Shown here: piece by piece, positions 36,737 through 45,872 of the stretch
Numbering within the stretch: the stretch's first letter is position 1
How the letters are laid out: each line of letters opens with the position of its first letter
Assembly (NCBI GenBank): GCA_029260115.1
Contig: JAJDDW010000013.1
Coordinates: forward strand, 24,262-88,261
Source: Phycisphaerae bacterium
GTDB taxonomy: Bacteria; Planctomycetota; Phycisphaerae; UBA1845
Length of the DNA: 64,000 nucleotides
Direction of reading: 5' to 3'
The notes under the pieces: model-generated
What the model saw: the letters and a program-made list of their open reading frames with translations, nothing else
The model's database searches: none
Told to the model about the DNA's origin: nothing
Position numbers and translations under genes: made by a program

Positions 36737-37690
36737 TCAAGACTGACAATCGTTTCTTAGTGTGTAGATTTTTGCCCCGACTAATAGTGACAGACAAAGC
36801 ACGATGATTCCCCAGCTTGATGTCGTGGGTATCGCGTTAGAGCAATCTCCAAATACCGCATCATCAGCTCCTGGGCAAAGGTCTTACGAATCAATCACAC
36901 CGTCGCCGTCAGCATCATTATTTGCCTCAACTACTAATATCTCAGCCGTGGAGATAATTGAGAAAGGAAAACGGATATTTGATTCTATAGATTCCCCCCA
37001 AAAGGTATACCCATTTTGAAGCGGAGTAAAAACGTAAAGGCCTTTTGCATTTGATGGGATTTCGACAAGTAGAGTACCTATGTATTTTTCAGATACTGGG
37101 CCACTAATATAATTAAGATCTCTTAAGGCAAAAGTATAAACATAGTTAAGTTTTCGATTATTGACGCCTGTCAGTGCACGAAACAACGGTGACAGGAAAT
37201 CTGGATTCTGTGCACAGAACTCATCCGGACAATCTGCTGGCCCCGAACAATGAGCTCCCGATGCGTCTATCATTGAACCGACCGTACATTTATTCTCACT
37301 GATATATGCACCATCGTAACAAGTCCCGCCCTGCAGGCAGCTATTGGCCGCTGAGCAGGTTGTAATTGGAATCGAAGGAAAGCCTAGCGGGTTTAGGGGG
37401 GCTCCGTAGCCATTACAATAACTATCACCATCTATTCTCACATCGAGGAATCCGATTGTAGTATACAATACCCCGTCCCAGCCAGAAATGAACATATCCA
37501 ACTGTACAATGTTACCCGGCAATACTTCGATGCGGTTACCGTTGACAATCCCAGCCGTTGTCCTGCTGCCCGGCCCCGGTGGAATTGGTTGAAAGTCCAA
37601 CACCGGTTGTGCCAATACAGGGCTAACCAACCACGCAAAAAACAGGCAACACAAGACACTGATACGATTTGCCGACCTTAAAATACCCAA
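36737..37690 (-). pseudogene. secreted protein with a stop codon before its C-terminal sorting signal
   Basis: The upstream frame (36884-37690, 268 residues) has a signal peptide (VLCCLFFAWLVSPVLAQ), a cohesin-like beta region (VLPGNIVQLDMFISGWDGV), a Cys-rich segment, and an end in DADGDGVIDS. A TAA at 36884-36886 then interrupts it. The same frame continues as DLCPGADDAVFGDC and the sorting signal IPTTSSWGIIVLCLSLL plus basic residues, to TGA at 36737-36739. A paralogue at 62098 has DLCMGADDAVFGDC in the same context without a stop. The protein would be secreted without its anchor, or is a recent pseudogene. The region is AT-rich, and the flanks carry inverted R1 and R2 copies. Confidence 0.75.
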
Positions 37691-37819
37691 GAATTTATCT
37701 CCCCATTTGAAACTGTTACCACGTATATCATGTGTAAAGCTGGCAACAGTTATTTACAGAGACAACTATAGCAAAAAGGCTATCCTTATACAAGAAAAAA
37801 CGAATAACAGATTAGCCGG

Positions 37820-37867
37820 GGCCGGGTGGCCCGGGTTCTTCTTTTTGGACCTGGGGGAGTCGATGAT
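37820..37867 (+). repeat. R1 repeat, copy d (plus orientation)
   Basis: GGCCGGGTGGCCCGGGTTCT, then CTTTTTGGACC, then TGGGGGAGTCGATGAT. It pairs with 36621-36660 as an inverted repeat about 1.2 kb apart. Confidence 0.75.
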
Positions 37868-37936
37868 TGAACGCCGAACTCCCTGTCAATCACTAATCGA
37901 CTACAAATTTGAGTACGGTGATTCACAACGAATGAC

Positions 37937-38036
37937 TGGATACCCGCCTGCGCGGGTATGACGAAAATGTGGGTATGACGGAAAGTGGGTATGACGAAAG
38001 CAACTGATAGCGAAAAAAAAGCGTATGACGAAAAAG
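37937..38036 (+). repeat. R2 repeat, copy b, with short tandem expansion
   Basis: TGGATACCCGCCTGCGCGGG and TATGAC (37937-37962) match 36460-36485 inverted. Downstream, its tail is repeated three more times as GTATGACGAAA or GTATGACGGAA with variable spacers, the last at about 38023-38033. This suggests slippage or repeated partial copying. The tract runs up to the stop codon of the SGNH hydrolase gene. Confidence 0.7.
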
Positions 38037-38039
38037 ATG

Positions 38040-38828
38040 CTACGGTATTACGAGCCTCAGCCTATCGGCGAAAAGCTGGGCTGCGATTTCGTTTCCTAGT
38101 TGGCTAAGATGATTGCAATCTTCGTAGTTGTCTAGTGTCGAGCGTAAGGCATCATCCAAAGTAGCGATGTCTACCAACTGGGCACCACGGTTCGTAGCTG
38201 CTAGGCGGATGCGATCGTTTAGATTTCTCAGGTAACCATTGGCGTTACGCGCCTGGCCGGGAATGATAATGTCGAACAAGAGGGCATCACAAGTAATGAT
38301 CGCATCGGGAATGAAGAAATAGGTGGCTACGAAAACTTCGTAGCCCGCTTCTTGGGCCGATGTAATTGCTGATTCGATGTTGGCCTGGGCGGTATCCAGT
38401 TGGGTGGTGAGTTCGTCGCGGAAAGGATAGGTGTCGTCGTCCGGTGAGCGGAGCAGTAGGGGGTCCATCGCCTTAATGAAGTCAGAAATATCATTGCCGC
38501 CTTGCCAATACAGCATAATATTGGCATTGGGAAAAACCTCGGAAGCAAGCAAGCTATCCAAGCGAATCAGCCCGTCGGTAGTATTCTCGCCGCCATTACC
38601 CTGATTGGAAAAAGCGTTGGCTGGCTCGTTCAATAAATCGGGCAGAAATTCAGAGTAATTCTTCTCGGATGGCCCGTCCGTCGTGGAGTCGCCGAACGAA
38701 ACAATCCGCACATTGGGATCAACAACCACCGGGCCAATCACGATAGAGTCGCAGCCCGCAGCGAGTAAAATGCCTGGGAGGAGTAATAGCCAAGGGTTTG
38801 TGCGAAGGTAATGATTTTTCATACGCAT
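38040..38828 (-). CDS. SGNH/GDSL hydrolase lipoprotein
   Basis: A 262-residue esterase/lipase-fold enzyme anchored by a lipoprotein signal (WLLLLPGILLAAGC). Block I is VSFGDSTTDG with the nucleophile Ser. The oxyanion Asn lies in WQGGNDISDF, and the catalytic Asp/His pair is in DCNHLS. An in-frame start at 38999 adds 57 residues without signal character. The start is therefore placed at ATG 38828, with ATG 38822 equally possible. The substrate is unknown; it may act on acyl groups of polysaccharides. It is divergent from the PEP-CTERM gene at 39186. Confidence 0.82.
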   Translation of the reverse strand: MRMKNHYLRTNPWLLLLPGILLAAGCDSIVIGPVVVDPNVRIVSFGDSTTDGPSEKNYSEFLPDLLNEPANAFSNQGNGGENTTDGLIRLDSLLASEVFPNANIMLYWQGGNDISDFIKAMDPLLLRSPDDDTYPFRDELTTQLDTAQANIESAITSAQEAGYEVFVATYFFIPDAIITCDALLFDIIIPGQARNANGYLRNLNDRIRLAATNRGAQLVDIATLDDALRSTLDNYEDCNHLSQLGNEIAAQLFADRLRLVIP

Positions 38829-39185
38829 AAAGAATTCTTGTGAGGACACATTACAGCCAGTCGTAGCCGAGGAAGAGTAACTTTGCCTGAGTGTCCTGGG
38901 AAGAAGCCCCGACGATTGCCTGGCGTTGGATTGTTCATCGAGACTTATAAGAAAGGCTGAGGAGCGTCCGATAATATGTAACCCGGCCGATATGATCATG
39001 ATGTGGCGAGATAGATGCGAGAGGCGGGTGAGATTGCTCGTGCCTTGCGGTGGGCGGCTGCCGATATAACATTAGGTGGTCGGTATTGGGTATTCACATA
39101 TGTCGCAGTTATTCTGCAGCTGGGGTTGGCTGAGGGCGTCGTATGATCTGCACCGTGAGATGATAATGTTGTAAGGGAAATGCGC
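38829..39185. other. intergenic region between divergent genes
   Basis: 357 bp between the SGNH lipoprotein (minus) and the PEP-CTERM protein (plus). No gene, repeat or strong hairpin is visible. It should contain both promoters, but none stands out. Confidence 0.4.
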
Positions 39186-40046
39186 ATGTTTGTTAAGCGA
39201 AGTTGTATTTGTGTTGGTGTAGTGTTGGGGTGTCTGATCAGTTCTTCCGCGCGCGGCGGTCTGATCAACAATGTGGCTACGGGCCTAGCCGTCACCAATT
39301 TTGATGTGCAGGGGCAGCACAATATTTTGAGTGGTGGGTCAGACCTGCTCATCAACAACAACTTTCGCGGCAATCCGCTGGACTTTGGCTTTGGCGATCT
39401 CACGCTGCAAGGCCCGGTTTCTTTGGATGTTTCTACGGGGCGTCGCTTTCTGCCAACGCTAGATATTTCTTTTAGTACAGCCATAGACGGAGATAGTCAG
39501 GCTATCCCTTTGCAATATTCACTCACGGCAGATGTTGGCGGGCAGGCCACTCAGGTTAGCGGTTCGCTGTTGGTTGACGCCAGCTTGTCAGTGAATCGGT
39601 TCGGCTTTTATGATGTAAATCTCAACTATTCATCACGGCAGCAAGTCGATAGCGATGGACGTTTTTCTAACGGTAGCGAAAATTTCGATTTTGATGCCGG
39701 GCCTATTAGCGTATCGGGGAATATTTTTGCTGACGTGTTGGCATTTATCACCAACCCTCTTTTTGAGTCTACTGGCACGCTGAATATTTTTGAAAGCTTT
39801 AGCGGGGCGGCTGCACTGAAGGGGATTTTGGACGGACAAGATAGTGTCACTATCTCGCGTTTGTCCAATGGTGAGTCCATCATCGATGGCCCGCTAGCAG
39901 ATGTCGCCATAGATCGTCGTGGATTCAATGACCGCAGTCTTGAAGGGGCCGTGTTCAGCGTTGTTCCGGAGCCTGGCGTACTGGTGTTATTGTTGACTGC
40001 CCTGCCGGTGCTATGGTTCAAATCATTCAAACGTCGCAGCGTTTGA
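39186..40046 (+). CDS. PEP-CTERM sorted secreted protein
   Basis: A 286-residue protein with a signal peptide (CICVGVVLGCLISSSARG), a Gly/Asn/Asp/Ser-rich beta-type body, and a C-terminal sorting signal VVPEPGVLVLLLTAL followed by the basic tail KSFKRRSV. An exosortase would cut at the PEP motif and pass the protein to the surface. No exosortase is in the window. The start is ATG 39186 rather than 39180 because AAGGG lies 8 bases upstream of the former. The body is not recognised. Confidence 0.75.
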   Translation: MFVKRSCICVGVVLGCLISSSARGGLINNVATGLAVTNFDVQGQHNILSGGSDLLINNNFRGNPLDFGFGDLTLQGPVSLDVSTGRRFLPTLDISFSTAIDGDSQAIPLQYSLTADVGGQATQVSGSLLVDASLSVNRFGFYDVNLNYSSRQQVDSDGRFSNGSENFDFDAGPISVSGNIFADVLAFITNPLFESTGTLNIFESFSGAAALKGILDGQDSVTISRLSNGESIIDGPLADVAIDRRGFNDRSLEGAVFSVVPEPGVLVLLLTALPVLWFKSFKRRSV

Positions 40047-40084
40047 GTGGCGGATCGAATATCCATCTCAAAAGAATCGCTTTT

Positions 40085-40106
40085 CGACGGTGAGTTTCGA
40101 CCGTCG
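40085..40106. terminator. hairpin between convergent genes
   Basis: Arms CGACGGT (40085-40091) and ACCGTCG (40100-40106) lie between the PEP-CTERM gene and uvrC. There is no strong T-tract on either strand, so this is a weak bidirectional terminator candidate. Confidence 0.35.
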
Positions 40107-40148
40107 TTGCCATTATTCTTCTAATTGAAAAAAGCTTAATTCCTAGTG

Positions 40149-41525
40149 CTAATTGCCTTGTTTGGGTATGCTGCGCCCTTGGTCTTCATAGTCTTGGAAT
40201 GTCGTGGTTTTGCGGAGCATGTGGTGATAGTGTTGGGCGAAGCGGTGGGCTTCGTCGCGGACGGATTGTAAAATTCTCAGGGCTGGGTTGTTGCGCGGCA
40301 GGCGTACCGGGGCGCTGCGGGCTTGGACGTAAATTTCTTCTTCTCTCTTAGCTAGGGATATAACCATAGGGGGGCGCATGTTCATGTCGTTAAAGGCGTC
40401 CATGCCTGCGTGCAGTTGCCCCAAGCCTCCGTCGATGAGAATGACGTCGGGAAAAAGCTCCTCTCCCTCAGCCGCGTAGCGGTATCGTCGCGTAATAACT
40501 TCCCGAATCGAGGCGTAGTCGTCAACGCCCTCGACGCTTTTAATCTTGAATCTTTTGTATCCAGATTTGAAGGGCTTGCCGTCGATGAAGCACACTAGTG
40601 ACCCGACGGTGTCACTACCAGCTAAGTGGGCAATGTCTATACCCTCAATGCTGCGTGGCGGCGTTTCGAGCCCCAGTAGTGAGGCTAATTTCTCCATGCC
40701 TGCGCGCGGGTCGATGTAAAACAACTCGGGCTGTACGTCCTCGCGTACGTCGCCGGTGAGGGCCAACGATTGGATGGCTTTAATACGATCGCGCAGGATC
40801 GCAGCTTCTTCAAAATGTAACTGTTGAGAAGCTTGGTCCATCTCGCTCTTTAGTTGTCGTAAGAGCTTCTGCCGTTTACTGGCTAGCAGCTTTTTGAGAC
40901 GATCTATATCTTTTTTGTAATTGTCCCGGCTGATCAAATCGGCGCAGGGCGCGGTACATTGATTGATGGCGTGTAATAAGCATGGCCGAAAGAATCTTCT
41001 TGAGTCATCGTCGGCGCGAATATCTAATTCGCAGGTACGAAATTTGAATGCCTTTTGCAAGGCGTTGACCGCGTCGCGAATAGCCGTGACTGAGGTGAAA
41101 GGTCCGTAGAGTTTGCTTCCTTTGAGTCTCGGCTTGCGGGTAACAAAAACGCCTGGAAAATCATCACCGGTGGTGATTTCAATATAGGGAAACGTCTTGT
41201 CATCTTTGAGCATCGCGTTATGCGGTGGCTGGATGTCTTTGATTAGCCGGCTTTCTTTGAGTAAAGCATCGACTTCGCTTTCGCATTCTAGAACGTCGAT
41301 GTCGCGCACTTGGTCGACCATGCGGCAGATGTCCGGGCCTCGGGTGTTGAGCAGGTCGGCGGAGGGTTGAAAGTAACTACTTGTACGACTTCGTAAATCC
41401 TTGGCCTTCCCAATATACAGCACCCGCCCTTCGGCGTCCTTCATCAGGTATACGCCGGGGGATTTCGGAAACCCTGCTACCTGCTGTTTGATTGATTTAA
41501 GAGTCTGATCGTCCATATTCATCAT
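40149..41525 (-). CDS. uvrC: UvrC-type excinuclease subunit lacking the helix-hairpin-helix tail
   Basis: A nuclease of nucleotide excision repair that cuts on both sides of a lesion. An N-terminal GIY-YIG domain (PGVYLMKDAEGRVLYIGKAK) is followed by the Cys-containing middle, a UVR helix hairpin (LHFEEAAILRDRIKAI) and the RNase H-like 5' nuclease domain with Asp in DIAHLAGSD, DVILIDGGLGQLHA, and His in RDEAHRFA. At 458 residues it ends about 20 residues after that His. Normal UvrC (~600) continues with a double helix-hairpin-helix DNA-binding domain, which is absent here. Both active sites are intact. The start may be any of the clustered ATGs at 41525-41516. Confidence 0.87.
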   Translation of the reverse strand: MMNMDDQTLKSIKQQVAGFPKSPGVYLMKDAEGRVLYIGKAKDLRSRTSSYFQPSADLLNTRGPDICRMVDQVRDIDVLECESEVDALLKESRLIKDIQPPHNAMLKDDKTFPYIEITTGDDFPGVFVTRKPRLKGSKLYGPFTSVTAIRDAVNALQKAFKFRTCELDIRADDDSRRFFRPCLLHAINQCTAPCADLISRDNYKKDIDRLKKLLASKRQKLLRQLKSEMDQASQQLHFEEAAILRDRIKAIQSLALTGDVREDVQPELFYIDPRAGMEKLASLLGLETPPRSIEGIDIAHLAGSDTVGSLVCFIDGKPFKSGYKRFKIKSVEGVDDYASIREVITRRYRYAAEGEELFPDVILIDGGLGQLHAGMDAFNDMNMRPPMVISLAKREEEIYVQARSAPVRLPRNNPALRILQSVRDEAHRFAQHYHHMLRKTTTFQDYEDQGRSIPKQGN

Positions 41526-41790
41526 CCCGCCATGTCTTGGCCACTATATAATAGTCTCTAGCGTGTAACCCTGCGAGGCGGTTATCTAAGGTGGCTGGGC
41601 CTAACGAGGGTGTGGCACCGGACTTGTCTACTATTTTCGGCTGGTGTACAACGGATATCTCTGGCGGTTGGTGGTTAGCCATCGGCAGGTGTGCTGGGTC
41701 GTCCCAGGGTTACTTTTGGATAGTGGATTTTGGCTCGATCGCGGTGTGATGTTTGGATGTCAGTACGCGGTGTGCAGTGGAAGGACGTGC

Positions 41791-43941
41791 ATGATGAAGA
41801 AAGTTGCTATGACTCATAGCTCGACGGTTGGTGTGTTATTGATCGGTATGTTGGCTAGTAGTGCGGCTGCGGCAGGCATCACTTATCCAAAAGCCCGCAA
41901 GTCTGATCAGGCGGATGTTTATCACGGCGTAAAGGTGGCCGATCCCTATCGCTGGCTAGAGGATGTGGACACGCCTGAGTCGCGTGCGTGGATTGAAGCG
42001 GAAAATAAGGTGACGTTTGGTTATCTTAATAGTATTGGGCAGCGTAAGAAGATCGAAGCGCGTATCAAAGCACTTTGGGATTACGAGAAATTCGGCACGC
42101 CATTTAAGGAAGCCAATCGATATTTTTTCACGAAGAACGATGGTCTCCAAAACCATAGCGTATTGTATTATGCCGACGATCTCAACGGCACGCCTAAGGT
42201 ACTCATCGATCCCAATAAATTTTCGACCGATGGTACGGTTGCTCTAAGCGGTTTGGCTGTGGGGCCATTAGGTAATAATATTGCTTACGGCGTTTCATCG
42301 TCTGGGTCAGACTGGCAGGAATGGCGTGTACGCGAAGTTGTATCAGGCGAAGACCTAGAAGACAAATTGAAATGGATAAAGTTTTCTGGTGCTTCCTGGC
42401 TTAAGCGTAACCCTGGTTTCTTTTATAGTCGATATGATGAACCAAAAAGTGATGGTACTTATCAGGATGTGAATTATTTTCAAAAACTGTACTTCCATAA
42501 GGTGGGTTCCGAACAATCAGAAGATAAGCTGGTTTACGACAGGCCTGATGATAAGGAAATTGGTATCAGTGCCCAGGTAACCGACGATGGACATTATTTC
42601 ATCATTCCCCTCACGCGAGGCACACTACGGCAAAACATGATTTACTATCGCGATTTGTCTGGCCGAGGCGCGATATTCCATAAACTGATAGATAATTTTG
42701 AAGCCCAATACGTTTTTATCGACAACGATGGCCCGTTATTTTGGTTTATGACGGATTTAGATGCACCTCGGAAACGTCTAATCGGGATTAACGTTGATCA
42801 GCCAGCGCGGGAAAACTGGATCGAGTTAATTCCCGAATCGAAAGACACACTGCAATCTGTCTCGGCTATCGGGGGTAAGTTTATTGCCCACTACCTCAAA
42901 GATGCGCATAGCGTGGTAAAGGTGTTCCTGGATGACGGTACTTTCGTACGTGACGTAAAACTTCCAGGCATTGGCTCTGCGAGCGGCTTCACGGGGCACA
43001 ACAATTCTAATGAAACTTTCTACCGCTTTACGAGTTTTACTGACCCGGGAAGTGTCTACCGTTATAATGTTGACTCCGGCGATACCTCCGTTTTTCGGAA
43101 ACCCAAGCTCAAGTTCAATCCTGACGAGTACGTGACCGAACAGGTATTCTATAAAAGTAAAGACGGCACGCGCATCCCGATGTTCCTAAATTATAAAAAG
43201 GGATTGAAGCGTGACGGCAAGACGCCGACCTATCTTTATGGCTATGGCGGGTTCAACATCTCGATCACCCCACGATTTAGTGTGAGTAATCTCGTTTGGA
43301 TGGAAATGGGTGGTATTTACGCGGTGGCTAATATTCGTGGTGGCGGGGAATACGGCAAAGAGTGGCACGATGCTGGCACTAAACTTACCAAACAAAATGT
43401 GTTTGACGATTTCATCGCTGCTGGCGAATGGCTCATTGATAATAAATACACATCAACGCCTAATCTAGCGATTGGTGGCGGAAGTAATGGTGGGCTATTG
43501 GTTGGTGCATGTATGACGCAACGCCCTGACTTATTCGGGGCAGCCCTGCCAGCGGTGGGTGTCATGGACATGTTGCGATTCCAGAAGTTCACTATCGGAT
43601 GGGCCTGGACCTCCGACTACGGTAGCTCGGATAATGCCGAAGAGTTCAAGGCCCTGCGGGCTTATTCACCAGTGCATAACTTAAAGCCTGGGACCGCGTA
43701 TCCAGCGACGATGGTGACGACCGGCGACCATGATGATCGAGTGGTTCCGGCCCACAGTTTCAAGTTCGCAGCTGCGCTACAAGCGGCTCATTCTGGTTCC
43801 GCGCCTGTGCTTATTCGCATTGAGACTAAGGCGGGCCATGGCGCTGGCAAGCCAACATCTATGCGCATTGAAGAAGCTGCGGATCGCTGGTCGTTCTTGG
43901 TGGGTACGCTAAAGATGAATCTGGATAACTGGCGTTACTAA
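41791..43941 (+). CDS. prolyl oligopeptidase (S9A), exported
   Basis: A serine peptidase that cleaves short peptides after proline. The 716 residues start with a signal peptide (VGVLLIGMLASSAAAAG), followed by the conserved YPKARKSDQADVYHGVKVAD and DPYRWLED. A seven-bladed propeller comes next, then the alpha/beta hydrolase domain with Ser565 (GGGSNGGLLVG), an Asp in GDHDDRVVP (646-649) and His683 (KAGHGAGKP). The start at 41791 (AAGGACG upstream) is preferred to a frame opening at 41644, which would put 49 extra residues before the signal. The protein is probably periplasmic. Confidence 0.9.
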   Translation: MMKKVAMTHSSTVGVLLIGMLASSAAAAGITYPKARKSDQADVYHGVKVADPYRWLEDVDTPESRAWIEAENKVTFGYLNSIGQRKKIEARIKALWDYEKFGTPFKEANRYFFTKNDGLQNHSVLYYADDLNGTPKVLIDPNKFSTDGTVALSGLAVGPLGNNIAYGVSSSGSDWQEWRVREVVSGEDLEDKLKWIKFSGASWLKRNPGFFYSRYDEPKSDGTYQDVNYFQKLYFHKVGSEQSEDKLVYDRPDDKEIGISAQVTDDGHYFIIPLTRGTLRQNMIYYRDLSGRGAIFHKLIDNFEAQYVFIDNDGPLFWFMTDLDAPRKRLIGINVDQPARENWIELIPESKDTLQSVSAIGGKFIAHYLKDAHSVVKVFLDDGTFVRDVKLPGIGSASGFTGHNNSNETFYRFTSFTDPGSVYRYNVDSGDTSVFRKPKLKFNPDEYVTEQVFYKSKDGTRIPMFLNYKKGLKRDGKTPTYLYGYGGFNISITPRFSVSNLVWMEMGGIYAVANIRGGGEYGKEWHDAGTKLTKQNVFDDFIAAGEWLIDNKYTSTPNLAIGGGSNGGLLVGACMTQRPDLFGAALPAVGVMDMLRFQKFTIGWAWTSDYGSSDNAEEFKALRAYSPVHNLKPGTAYPATMVTTGDHDDRVVPAHSFKFAAALQAAHSGSAPVLIRIETKAGHGAGKPTSMRIEEAADRWSFLVGTLKMNLDNWRY

Positions 43942-44052
43942 TTTCTCATCGCGGCTTGTGAGTCGGGTGGCATGGGTAAACTAGTGTTTACCCGTGACGA
44001 TAGCTGACGAACCAGCGGCATATGTACCACGTTGAGATAATATAATAATGAT

Positions 44053-44090
44053 AAAGGCCCCAAGGATAACTTTGGGGCCTTTATCTTTTT
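44053..44090 (+). terminator. Rho-independent terminator of the prolyl oligopeptidase gene
   Basis: Arms AAAGGCCCCAA and TTGGGGCCTTT around a short loop, followed by ATCTTTTT. It is a strong stem with a T-tract, 111 bp after the stop codon. Confidence 0.85.
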
Positions 44091-44136
44091 CCATGTACTG
44101 ATTGTATTAAGAGCCACGACTGTTGACTCAACCGTC

Positions 44137-44931
44137 TCAACGTGCAGAGGATTCTACGGTTCCAACAGCGGGCGTAGGCTGAGCAATGCCGGCGACGCAT
44201 TCGCGTGATTGGGTTGCACTAGCCACGACTTGGTTTGACTTCCGCCATTGAACGCAATAGCCATACCCCGCCCAGATAAATATCAATCCAAGAAATTCGC
44301 CAACATATAAAGCCTCAACAATACCCGCCTTAGCCATGCTTCCGCCAATACCTGGCAAAATGGCACCAATGGCAATAAGTGTATTTCCGCTTGCTAAATG
44401 CCCCGTCGCACGATCTTTGGCATAGCGCACGGCGCTATATGCCGCGCCGCCAATGAGGAATATGACAGCGTAGATATTGATTAAAGGCGTGCAAAGACGC
44501 ACACCTTGCCAGCCTAAGGCCGCCCCGCCAGGCTTATGAGATAATAACTGTTCGTAGTCGGTCGGCGACATCACAACCAAAATCGAAACTACAAGAATTA
44601 CCGGCAGGCTAATAGCAGAGAGAATGTTAGCCGTGCGGCGTTTCATGAGTAGATAGACCGTACCTTGTGCGAGCGGATACCCGCCGAAAATCGCCCCGGC
44701 GATATACCACGCCTTGTTCAGCGCCGCGGAGTTTCCCCACAAGGTAATGCTTGCTTCCAACGCAGTGCCAACGCCGTAGCAGAAGATTCCCGCAGCCCAC
44801 CAGAGGAGGTGCGTGCCCGTACCTTTAATGCGATAGCGGTTTAATAGCACACCGCAAAAGATGGCTGATAATATCGTTGTGACGATCGGAATATAGTGAA
44901 TGAGGCTAGGCTCGGTTATGGTATTGTCCAT
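44137..44931 (-). CDS. seven-helix membrane protein of unknown function
   Basis: A 264-residue protein with about seven hydrophobic segments and an N-out short tail (MDNTITEPSLIHYIPIV). Visible features are WWAAGIFCYGVGTALEA, GGYPLAQGTVYLLM and IGAILPGIGGSMAKAGI. The C-terminal ~40 residues are hydrophilic. No named family is recognised. The layout could suit a sensor or a small channel. It is transcribed alone from the minus strand. Confidence 0.6.
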   Translation of the reverse strand: MDNTITEPSLIHYIPIVTTILSAIFCGVLLNRYRIKGTGTHLLWWAAGIFCYGVGTALEASITLWGNSAALNKAWYIAGAIFGGYPLAQGTVYLLMKRRTANILSAISLPVILVVSILVVMSPTDYEQLLSHKPGGAALGWQGVRLCTPLINIYAVIFLIGGAAYSAVRYAKDRATGHLASGNTLIAIGAILPGIGGSMAKAGIVEALYVGEFLGLIFIWAGYGYCVQWRKSNQVVASATQSRECVAGIAQPTPAVGTVESSAR

Positions 44932-45010
44932 GGTCGATTCTCCGTATCGAAGGTCTCGCTTGTTATTTTAACGGCGCGCTAACTACGCGTATCGTTAACA
45001 TCCTGAATGA

Positions 45011-45823
45011 TCAAAACCCTTCCTGATGACGGTAGGGGCTTCTCGTAAGTAAAATTTTGAAATCCTTATCCCCGTTGGCATGTAGTTCCATGCGTGCGGG
45101 CAACCGACCGGTACCGGAATTAAACTCAAAAATCGAGCGGGCAGCCTTGAGGTCTGTGCGTCTATCTACTTGCCCATAGTGCGGATATCGCGGCCGGCCA
45201 GAGGCTTCATCGCCTAAAATTGAATCAGCTATGATAGGAAATGAAAACGTCCATGGGCCTATCTCGTCACGATTCGGCGCTCGCCGATTACTAGGCGTGT
45301 GACGCCGGCCACTAATTGTCGAAAATGGGCGACCGTCGAAATTGATATAATTACTTACCAATGCCGAAAGCGGATCAGATAGACCCTTGGGTTTTTTGTT
45401 AAACGGAATACCCTCGCCTACCGCTCCGGCAGAGCGGAACCAGTAAGTCATTTTCCACTCGCCGTCCGGCACATCAACCGGATACCCAGCTATAGCGGAA
45501 GGGCAGACCCAACTTCCTTGCGGGACGAACTCTTGCAACGCCGTCCCCACCGTCGTTTTAACATCAGGATCAAACGGATCAGCGTTTGGATCGTTGATAT
45601 TGATGTCTTCCAAAAATGGCGCACGGTCTCGATTATTCAAAGAATAATGAATCACGCCCGTCCAGATATTGCGCAAATTATTGCGACAAACTACCTGCTT
45701 GGCTTGCTCACGCGCTCTTCCCAACACGGGAAGCAATATGGACACCAGCAGAGAAATGATGGCTATGACCACCAACAATTCGATTAGCGTAAAACCGCTA
45801 TGGTGATAACGTTTCCTGTTCAT
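45011..45823 (-). CDS. type II secretion-type pseudopilin (H-type)
   Basis: A 270-residue protein with the prepilin signature [20 protein letters not shown] after a short basic leader (MNRKRYHHS). It would be cleaved before Phe and methylated by a prepilin peptidase. The C-terminal globular part contains [14 protein letters not shown] and HANGDKD, a pattern common in the many planctomycete pseudopilins. The ATG at 45823 has a perfect GGAGGT 8 bases upstream; an upstream start at 45883 would overlap the next gene. It follows the dockerin-like secreted protein, probably in one operon. Confidence 0.87.
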   Translation of the reverse strand: MNRKRYHHSGFTLIELLVVIAIISLLVSILLPVLGRAREQAKQVVCRNNLRNIWTGVIHYSLNNRDRAPFLEDININDPNADPFDPDVKTTVGTALQEFVPQGSWVCPSAIAGYPVDVPDGEWKMTYWFRSAGAVGEGIPFNKKPKGLSDPLSALVSNYINFDGRPFSTISGRRHTPSNRRAPNRDEIGPWTFSFPIIADSILGDEASGRPRYPHYGQVDRRTDLKAARSIFEFNSGTGRLPARMELHANGDKDFKILLTRSPYRHQEGF

Positions 45824-45872
45824 CAGCGTTGACCTCCCGGGCCAGCGGCATAAACGCCGCATGGCAACCGAT

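Noticed and set aside
36884..36886. Stop-codon recoding (selenocysteine or pyrrolysine) at the in-frame stop
   Set aside because: The codon is TAA, not TGA or TAG, and no recoding element or dedicated machinery is visible.
37707..37961. An 84-residue plus-strand frame
   Set aside because: It is built mostly from repeats R1 and R2 and shows no protein features.
37953..38036. Short repeats considered as a CRISPR array
   Set aside because: The units are about 11-12 bp with irregular spacers of 5-30 bp, and there are no cas genes. They are a degenerate REP tail expansion.
38996..39484. A 162-residue minus-strand frame
   Set aside because: It runs antisense to the signal peptide and body of the PEP-CTERM gene at 39186, has Ser/Arg/Pro-rich composition, and has no motif.
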